A stretch of 64,000 bases of DNA from Podospora pseudocomata (taxonomy: Eukaryota; Ascomycota; Sordariomycetes; Sordariales; Podosporaceae): the NCBI RefSeq assembly GCF_035222375.1, contig NW_026946363.1:2480001-2544000 (forward strand). Direction: 5' to 3'. The position numbers and the translations under genes were made by a program. Every line of letters starts with the position of its first letter. The first letter of the stretch is position 1. This document shows, piece by piece, positions 55,905-64,000 of this stretch. The notes below the pieces were generated by a model that saw only the letters and a list, made by a program, of their open reading frames with translations, ran no database searches and was not told the DNA's origin.

Positions 55905-58900
55905 GGCGGGTTGCGAAATGCGATCGGATCGTGATGAAAGGTTGAGAAATCGACTCCGAGTTGAAATGCGGATGCAGTCGCGAGTCGTGGAAGGTGGGCG
56001 AGTGTTAGCACTGCCTACGAGAGAAAACTGTGATTGAACAGGTCGGCCTCTCAAGGCTCGCGGAGATGGGACCTGTTCAGTCGGTCATGGCAGTTCGTCA
56101 ATGTGCCACGTATGGAAGAGTGACGGCCGTAAAACAGGAGGATAGTGGCTTCGCTCGATGGATGATGGATGGTAGTCTCGTTGGCTGGATTTGAGATGCA
56201 CGCGCGAGAGAAACCGGTGTTGGCAATTGTTTGGCGACAAAACCGGGAGCCTGAAAATTGACTGTTGTGGCGGGGAGGGAGAGAGAGCGAGAGGCGTTGT
56301 CGGTGTTGCAAAGCCAAAATTCAGAGCAGCAGCTCGCGGTTTGCGGTTTTGCGAAATGCGCCGGCGCCCCGCAACAGGGCAAGCAGTTAGTTGTTCGCCA
56401 GGCAGCAGAGTGCCAGAGGTGAGGCTACAGTATCCAGTAGCAGCGCAGGCAGAACGAGTGATGGAATGGCACGGCGGAGGGTTCGCCTGGGATTGCTGCC
56501 GTCGTGGTTGACGCGATCGAGAGCCAGCCCTTGGCCCAGATGCGGAAATGGTCCCAACTCCGCTAAGCTTCAGTGGAATACTGATTACCTGCCGAAGTTT
56601 TGCCGGGGCATCTCTGATAAGATAAGCCGATAAGAGCTCCAGACTGATGTCATTGTTCACAACATCAACCATTCACTTTTCAACATTATATATTTCATTG
56701 CTTGTTGGCTTACTGCGATAACTGATGTAGCTTCGTTATTTACGAGGGCCATTTTATTCTTAATCACATTGCTTCACATTTTCCCGAGCATGGATCATAG
56801 AGTCTACAGCTAATATAAACTTTCAGAGGCAGTGACAACACTACATCCCTTGTTGATCCGGCCTCTCAACATCGCTGGAGAATAGGCTCGAAGATCACAG
56901 GCGACGAAGGTAATGAGATTATATGAGGTTACTCATTTGATCAACAGCAAGGCAGCTGTTCGCCAAGTGGTTTTTATGACAAGGCTGCTACAATGTTCGA
57001 CACCAACAGCAACACAACTTGCACAGTATGATGGCTCAATCAGTCGTTGGGAATGGAACAGACAGAGAGAACCCAAGATATTCGTCCAAGTAGTGAAGAG
57101 GTCAAACAGAACAAAGTATGACAAACATCTTCCTGAGTTCTTGCTAATCAGCCCACGACACCTCTTGAAACCCAGTTTCCATCCAGGTACCAGAATCTTC
57201 AAAGCCAGAATTTCTGCAGCGGCTGATTACCCAAACACTAAACCTACACCTCACCTCCTCACTTGCGGTGAGGCATCAAACCCAGAACCCAACTCCAACC
57301 TGGTGCCGAAAGACAGCCTCACCGTCTGCCCACCAAGTCCAGACCTCACCTTTGCCATCTTTGCGGTGAAGGAATTCTCAAAATCAGACTTCTAGTCCCG
57401 TTTCATCCTCACCCCTCAAAATATCGTGACGAAAAAAAAACCACGATAGGACTCCAACAACAGCCTCAACCCAGTGCCACCTCACAAACCCCCACCACAC
57501 TTTTCCCATTCAGACACAAACGAGACTTCCCATACCCGGTAGTATAGTTCATGTACGTCTGCGTGTTCCTACATATGCAGGTTCAGTGAGTCACCGCCCC
57601 CCTCTCCCCATGTAAATATTCCTGCCCAATACTATCTCCCAAGCAAATGCCGATGAAACGAAACATTTTCATCCACTTCATGACTCCTCTGGCCCGATCG
57701 TCCGGAGAAACAAAGCAACTGAAACGGTGAAACATGCAGCTAGCTTTCACCTGCAGGAAACAAAACTGGATCTAGAAGAACAAGATCTCTCTCCGCCTTT
57801 ATGACTCTTGTTCTTCTGCATGTCGATGTGTTGGGCTGGTTAGGAAAGTCTTGGGGTAGGTTGTGGGTGTCTGATAGCCAATCGACGGACCGAAACACGA
57901 ACTTGACAGGTGAACGGCACGTGGTTGTGGCGTTTTCAGAGAAATGATTGGCTGCATTCTTGCAGCGTGGTGACAGGGGAAAAGGAACGAATCGGGACGA
58001 GGGGCAGAATCGCGAGCCATACACGACCGGGCCGCGACGGAAACACCAGAAGATCGCGAGGTCACGGGATCTCGTGGAGCAAGAGAAACAAGTTGCTCGG
58101 AAAGATGACATTATTCCCGGGTAATTCTCGTCCAGGGAACTCGCAAGTCGGGAGAGTCGGGGAGAAAGGCAGTACGTATAAGCGCCCGGTGAGGCGGTGC
58201 AAATGGACCCTACGTCAGATTCAAGCAAAACCGTTGACAAGAAGCAGGAGTTGAAATCGGAGACCGGAAAGGCAAACCTGAGAAACTCCGGGGTCGGAGA
58301 TTCGGTCTGGCGTTCTGGCGGCTACTGAAAATCTTCAGCCATCTCAAACTGCTTGAACTGCTGCGGCCGCCGAAGGAGGAGGGGGGAAGCTGATCTGATT
58401 GACTGCGGCGGCTGTTCACGAAGCACAGCTTAACAAGCCTTTGCTTCGTAATGTTAGCGCTGGCAGCGGTGGCACAGCAGATTGTGCTAACAGATCGTCG
58501 TAGTACTCTGCCGGATGTTACACGCGGGCGGAAGCGGGAAGATGGGCGGTTGTGGGCGCTTACAATGTCAAGCGTCAAGCGAGCTGGGCGGATCTCTCCG
58601 GGCGGCTATTTCATAGACCCAAGTCCCAGGGAGCAAAGACCGATATTGGTCTCATATCCGCAACCGCTCAACGGGCTACTACATCGGACGCTCATAAGAC
58701 AGAGTAATCTCAGCAGGCGCTCGCTTCTCTAGTGAGATTTGCGTCCAGGGAGACCCAGGACAAGACCATGACCGAAGCTTGAGGAAGAAAAGGGAGATCT
58801 AGATCCGCAAATGCAAGCATGGGTAAACTCTATTCCCAAAATTAGTACATACAAAAAAATCATGAGGCCAGACCATGAGAATTGTGAGGCGGGCGTGATG

Positions 58901-60434
58901 CCCAAGGGTTCAAGGGTTAGAAGTGAAGCCATGTCCGGATGCCCAATATCATGTGTTGGCCGAATCCAAAGTGCAGTTGATATGAAGTCAAGTGCGGGGT
59001 TGTATGCTCGACGTTGTATGAATGAATTCTCCGAAAAAAGCCACAGGCGTGGCTGACCAGTTCTAGATGGCATCTCCCGCTCTGCAGCCCCGGATTTTTT
59101 CTCGTCTGGCCATCGCCATATCAGATGTTTGTCGCGATGGATGGCCGTGTCGTGGTTCGAGTCGCCAAAAACCGCGAAGAGCGTGGATGGATGGTGGGAC
59201 GGTGGTACGTACCGTGAAAAGAAAAGCGCGGCGGCAGCGTGTCGTCGAATGGCAGCTCAGAACCAGGAACACTGGATGTTCCCCACAGCGAACGATTGGC
59301 GCCCGGCAGCTGGCCAGATGGACCGTTGCGCAAGCTCCAATGCAAGACCATGTGTCTAAATTTGAATGACTCATAGACGCTGCATGAAGGAGCTCTCGGA
59401 CCTATCAGAGGCGTGGTCTTGCATCTTCAAGTTGTTTTTCAAAAGAAAATGTTCGGGGTCTTGTTCGCTGTTTATGAGGGGAAAGAACTGAGGTTGAGAG
59501 AAGCTCTGCTGTGGGGGAGAAATGCGGGAGTTGGTGGAGAGCTTTGCGGGAGGTCTGAATCTCGCACTGGTTCCGACATGTGCCAGACAGCGCAAAGGGG
59601 CCGTGCGACAAGATCACAAATCTAGCGCGGCACCAAAGCCATTGTTTCCAGCGATCTCTGCTCTTTGTGTGGTGGCCATCTGATATTGAAGAGCCGCCGA
59701 GCACGGACCACCCCCGGGTACGTACCTTCTCTAGAGACGAGAACCTCAACACCCAACCTCTAACGTGGCTGCTTTCCTCCCTCCACTACGAATCCGCTAC
59801 TGCCCGGCAGACGTTGAGTGACATGATCGTTCCGGGTCGACGCCATCGCTCTCCGCGTTTCAGGTTTATTTTCATTCACTGGGAAAGCAGGGCTACCTCT
59901 GTCTGCAGCTGTGTAGGGCATGTTTGCATGTACATCCCACTTGGGAGAAGTGGAAAACACTTGACAGCAGCCCTGCCCTTTCTGGCGGCGTGGGATTGCC
60001 GTCCTGTCCGCTCCTGGCTTGGATCGCTTCGCGGTACACGCCCTACACGCCTACCACGTCCCACACGCCCTACACACCCGCGCCCATCTCCAGATATCGC
60101 GCCCCCAGCCAGTCCCTGTGGACCTACCGGGCTGGTGCATCATGGGCCCGCTCCAGCCGGCCACCCATGGCCTATGATCCCCCGGTTCTGATGTTCTGAT
60201 CTTGCGACGAGGATAAGTATCCTCTTTTTCCCACCTCTCGTTTCTCATGTTTCCATCTCCAGTATCAGACATCACCAGTCTTCCATCATCTTTCCTTTGA
60301 AACAAAGGGCTTCTCTGGAGAGCTCGGCTTGAAGCCATCCCATCTCTTTCTGTCAACTCATACACACAACGGAGCCGGACTCCACATCGACAACTACACT
60401 AATTCTAGTAATCAACCTCCCCCAAGCAGTCACC
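55905..60434. other. 4.5-kb gene-poor divergent region
   Basis: Lies between divergently transcribed TAF2 and the gene at 60,435. No supported gene in either strand. A GA-rich run lies at 56,276-56,293. A 160-codon frame at 56,913-57,395 starts with ATG but shows no family motif and biased, unlikely composition toward its end. The last 500 bases, CT-rich, are probably the leader of the rightward gene. Confidence 0.5.
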
Positions 60435-62223
60435 ATGGCCTCGTAAGTAAACAACAGTCGAAGTAAACAGTGGCGATCTTGGCGGCTAACATTTCTTGCC
60501 ATCAATCAGTCTTGGAGAAGTCACCTTTGACTTCACATTCCCATGTGATCCTTCAACACCTCCGAGCTTCACCTTTGACCCATCTCTTTTGGAGATCCCC
60601 TACAACCAAGGTCATGCTCGCTCCAGCTCACTTTCATCCATCTACTCTTTCGAGTCCACACCATCAGAGCCCGTCTCGGCACCCAGCACCCGCCGGACCA
60701 CCCCAGCCCGGTCTCCCATCCGGACTCATGGGCCTCTTCTCCTGCCCAAGATCCGCAGCCAGGATCAAGCCATCGGCCCTTCCGCTGCTGCCCCGGCTGC
60801 CAAGCGCCAAAGGACATCACCAACCCCAGCTGCCCCTAACAAGAGCGCCTACCGCCCAACACACGCCCGCAGCTACACCAGCCCAGAGGCCATCTCCTTC
60901 ACCAGCTCGGTCTCTTTCACAGATGACAGCAACCCAGCACCTCTTCTCTGCTCCCCCGTGAGCTTTGCCCACGATTCCGCCGCAAACCACTCCCGGAGAG
61001 CATCTTCCTGCAGCGTGGAAAACATCAGCTTCCCCAGCCAGGTCACATCATACCGCCCCATGCCCACATACGTGCCCGCCAGACGCACCAGCACAAGCCC
61101 CACACCGCCACCCCAACCCCAACCCCAGACCCATCTCTCCCAACCCGAACAGTACAACCTCTACCAACAATATGTCCCAAGAGCGCCATCACCATTGGCC
61201 GCTGCCGCCCCCATCGTCCCAGACATGACCCCCTCCACAACCCTCTACTCCTACCTCACCTCCTCCAACCCAGCCCCATCCCTCGTCAGGAGCATCTCCT
61301 TCCCCCTCCGTGACCCGAACATCAAGCACTTTTGGTGGGACGTCCGCCAGATCAGACCATGGACCAACTTCACCGCCCAGAGCCTCCTGTCTCTCCCCGG
61401 CGCGGAGTCGTGCCTTTCCACCCCGCTCTCAGCGGCTCTGCTGCCCAGCATTTCCGCCGGCGGGCAGAGACACCCCGAGACGGAGGCGGCGCTTCACGGG
61501 ATCTACGCGGGGTATTACCTCCCCAAGCTGAACAATGCCCTCGCGCTGTCGTCCACACAGCCGGTGCAGCTGTCGGTGCCGAAGAAGGCTGCTGCTGGGA
61601 TGAACACGGAGTGCATGTTTGTGGGCAACGTCCCCGGCGACGAGGCCAGCGCGGCGGCGATTTTCGGGGGCAAGCCGATGGCGAGGGTGGTGGGGATTGT
61701 CAAGAGCTTCGATCGGTTCAATACCGGGATGAGGGTGGAGGGGAATGTGAAGAGGGTGGAGTACCTCCGCGGTCTTGCGCATCTGCATCATGCGATGAGG
61801 GAGCACGGGTGTAGGTATGGGTTTATTCTGACCGAGATTGAGCTTGTGGTTGTGAGGAATGGGGGGGAGAGGACGCCGCATTTTGGGTTTTTGGAGGTGA
61901 CGAGTGTGCAGCTGAACAAGACTGACGATCTGGAGGGGCCGGTGGAGGCGGAGAATGCGGAGATGACGGCTTGTTTGGCGCTTTGGGGGTTGTGCATGCT
62001 GGCTGGGGATGGGGCGATGCCGGGGGAGGCGCATTGGAAGAGCGAGATCGGGGCGCCGGCGGAGGGGACGAGGAGGAAGGCTTTGGAGAGGGATGGGTGG
62101 ATGCCGCAGCCGCAGTTGGCGGAGAAGAGGGAGGCGAAGAGGAGTAGGGGGTGGGTTTGGCCTGAGGATGCGGTGGGCAGGAAGGAGTTGGGGAAGAGGG
62201 GGGTTAGGTATGGGGGTTGTTAG
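60435..62223 (+). CDS. conserved fungal protein of unknown function
   Basis: A tiny first exon (60,435-60,442, ATGGCCTC) with a GTAAGT donor joins the second at 60,510 (67-nt intron, phase 2), giving 573 residues starting MASLGEVTFDFTFPCD. The first 260 residues are Ser/Pro-rich. The C-terminal domain (about 270-573) is well structured: KHFWWDVRQIRPWTNFTAQS, ARVVGIVKSFDRFNTGMRVE, VEYLRGLAHLHHAMREHGC, RYGFILTEIELVVVRNG, and MTACLALWGLCMLAGDGAMP, ending in KREAKRSRGWVWPEDAVGRK. I know this block from many ascomycete proteins, often labelled sialidase in databases without visible sialidase motifs (no Asp boxes here). The pattern HHAMREHGCRYGFILTEIE recalls a degenerate protein-kinase-like fold; that is only a guess. 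Frameless upstream extension and the good splice support the start. Confidence 0.85.
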
Positions 62224-63784
62224 TTAGATTGCATGGCTGGTTCATGATGAAAGGGTCTGTGACTCTGGTGAAGAAAAAAAAAGAATAGTGAGACTCATGA
62301 CTGACGACTGGTTTCGGGTGGGTCATGGGGACTCGAGGATTGGAGTTTTGGATATGGGAGTGGGCATTTGGGTACATTTTGATAGTTAATACAAAGTTCA
62401 GATGATCAACACCTTTGACATTGACTTCCTGTGATATTGTGCGGCTCTTCATCCCAGCATCAACCCTCTCCAACCCAACCTCTTCTCCCAAAGTCTCATC
62501 AACACCCATTGTCCCAAATCCACAGTAAAGCCCTCCAACCCATCACCAAAATACCCCACCGACACTCCCCGTTGCTTTTACGTCTCCATCCTAGACTTCA
62601 GATAGCGATGTAAGCTGGTTCGAGGTTTCGCCTCTGCTTCTCTGGGGAAGCGGGTGGTTTATCTTTGTATGGCTAAACAGATCTATCTTGTTGATGAAGA
62701 TTACGACGGCTCATTTGGACATTGTCGGTACCTTTTCTGTGGTTTACCTGGGAATTGAAAAGCTAGCTAGAGGAGTTTTGTGATGTGTTTGGATGTACTC
62801 ATGTATGATGAAGTTGACAACTTTGGTGGAACTGGCCTTGATTGGATAAGATTGGTGTTTGAGTTGTGGCACTTGGACGCAGTGCTTGGGCTCAATATTT
62901 GGGTTGTGGGTTGGGTGTATCAGTCGATGAATGGGGTGTTGTGTGTAGTTGTCTTTGGTAAAACTGGTTTTATACTATCTGCATGTGGGCCCATGAAGGT
63001 CGGAACCTCTTAGATCGGAACAGCTTCCGTAATCGGTACCGGGCCGGGGCTCATAATGGGATCCGCCATGGAACCTCCGTGCCAAGTCGGACCGGATTTC
63101 GGAATGCTTCTCAAGCCCTGCCGGGCAGAAAAGAGGGTTAGGGTTAATACAATGGCTGACAAATTACCCCCTCTTTGCCCCACTGCAACCTTGGCTCCAG
63201 AGCTGCGCCTTCGTGATGGACCTTCTCCTTTTCTCAACAGTCGCCAGTGCGTCAGGTGCATGCTCGGAGGGCACAGATCACTGAACAGGAAGCTTGCCAT
63301 CGGCACTCTTATCCATTGTTTTCCAATGGAATCGACTGACTGAATGGGTAGAGTGAAGTGGGGCTGCGTTAGTCGCATCTGCACTGCACTGTGCTGTCGC
63401 AGTTGAGGGCGCTGTGGTGGCCGCGACAATCCAAACCATAGATAGGGTGGTTAACCTCTGGGACAATAACCCAAAATAAAACCGTAGCTATAGAAAAATA
63501 AAAGAAACAATATTGTGGCTTCATTTTTGAAAAATACCAGTTGGTCGCACGCCCTCAGAAGCAGCCTTCTTTGCTAGGTATTGTCCAGCCAGAACTGGAT
63601 TGAAACCACACCATCAACCCCCAGGTCGACGAGTGGTCACAGCACAGCGAGCGGCCCCAAAACTCGCAGCAACGCTCTTTGGTGCCAAGCGACCTTTTCA
63701 ATTCCCAACTTCAGTCAGCGACAGTTGCGACTTGATATCGGCAGCAGGAGCATGTGCAGCGGACCATGACAGACACGCTGCACA
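62224..63784. other. gene-free region
   Basis: No supported gene. A telomere-like GGGTTAGGGTTA is at 63,135-63,146. The part after 63,000 is more GC-rich and may be promoter and leader of a rightward gene. Confidence 0.45.
63135..63146. promoter_or_regulatory. telobox-like GGGTTAGGGTTA
   Basis: Two copies of the telomere unit, 640 bases upstream of the possible gene start at 63,785. Possible binding site for a Tbf1/Myb-type factor; inference only. Confidence 0.35.
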
Positions 63785-64000
63785 ATGGCCATGACATCCT
63801 CTGCGACCCGCTCCAAACGAGCCGAGGGTCTCCATGCCACCATCTCGCACCCCAAGTTGCTCTCCAGCAGCAGCGCTGACTATCGCCGCCCTGTCGCGAC
63901 CGCCATGCCGAAGCAGAACAGCAAACAATTCCCGCTCAGCCCGACTCGCGCCTATGGAAAGCGACATCTCGACCTCTCGTCTGGCAATTGCGATGCCGTC
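63785..64000 (+). CDS. possible 5' end of a gene (partial)
   Basis: ATG at 63,785 in a strong fungal start context (CACAATGGCC) opens a frame that is still open at the end of the window, 72 codons. It begins MAMTSSATRSKRAEGLHATI and continues basic and Ser-rich (LLSSSSADYRRPVATAMPKQ), as many disordered N-termini do. No family is recognised. A leftward frame overlaps it on the other strand, so the call rests on the start context and on position. Confidence 0.4.
   Translation, partial: MAMTSSATRSKRAEGLHATISHPKLLSSSSADYRRPVATAMPKQNSKQFPLSPTRAYGKRHLDLSSGNCDAV

Noticed and set aside
56913-57395. A 160-codon plus-strand frame in the TAF2 upstream gap
   Set aside because: No recognisable domain and composition drifting to Pro/Thr; may be chance, though not disproved.

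Overview
The window is nuclear DNA of a filamentous ascomycete, most likely a member of the Sordariales close to Podospora. The reasons are short GT-AG introns (mostly 50-110 nt) with CTAAC-like branch points, dispersed single 5S rRNA genes of the Neurospora type with an upstream TATA element, and an intact HET-NACHT-WD40 gene of the HNWD family (HET-E/HET-D/HET-R of Podospora anserina). The genus is inferred; nothing in the window proves the species.

Layout. 0-7.3 kb: the end of an unidentified gene, then OLA1 (YchF-type ATPase) and a 1283-residue VPS9-ankyrin-PX-BAR protein of the Vrl1 type. 7.3-28.2 kb is an accessory island. It holds two decayed genes (a fungal AAA ATPase missing the segment between Walker B and the C-terminal domain, and a DUF7708-like NLR-associated protein), a Thr/Ser-rich secreted protein, the HNWD gene with six near-identical WD40 units and a diverged seventh, a possible further decayed gene, a 5S pseudogene, a GPI-anchored surface protein, two 5S rRNA genes of different types, a solo LTR with perfect target duplication, a Helo-like/ankyrin protein, and an N-terminal tyrosinase fragment. 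28.9-43.7 kb is mostly housekeeping: an uncharacterised protein, a pepsin-type aspartic protease, a Wss1-type WLM protease, the Shr3 amino-acid-permease chaperone, an aldo-keto reductase, a DUF202 membrane protein and an Hcs1/SMBP2-type helicase. 46.9-49.4 kb is a large disordered coiled-coil protein; 51.0-55.9 kb is the TFIID subunit TAF2; 60.4-62.2 kb is a conserved fungal protein of unknown function; a gene may start at 63,785 and run off the end. Long gene-poor stretches lie at 43.7-46.9 and 55.9-60.4 kb.

The most interesting parts are the 7-28 kb island, where an incompatibility-type NLR sits among remnants of related receptor genes; a dispersed family of 19-22 bp degenerate repeats found as three separate clusters (8.2, 20.6 and 40.4 kb); and the two 5S rRNA genes, whose helices differ by compensatory changes. 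No gene cluster with one shared metabolic pathway was seen.
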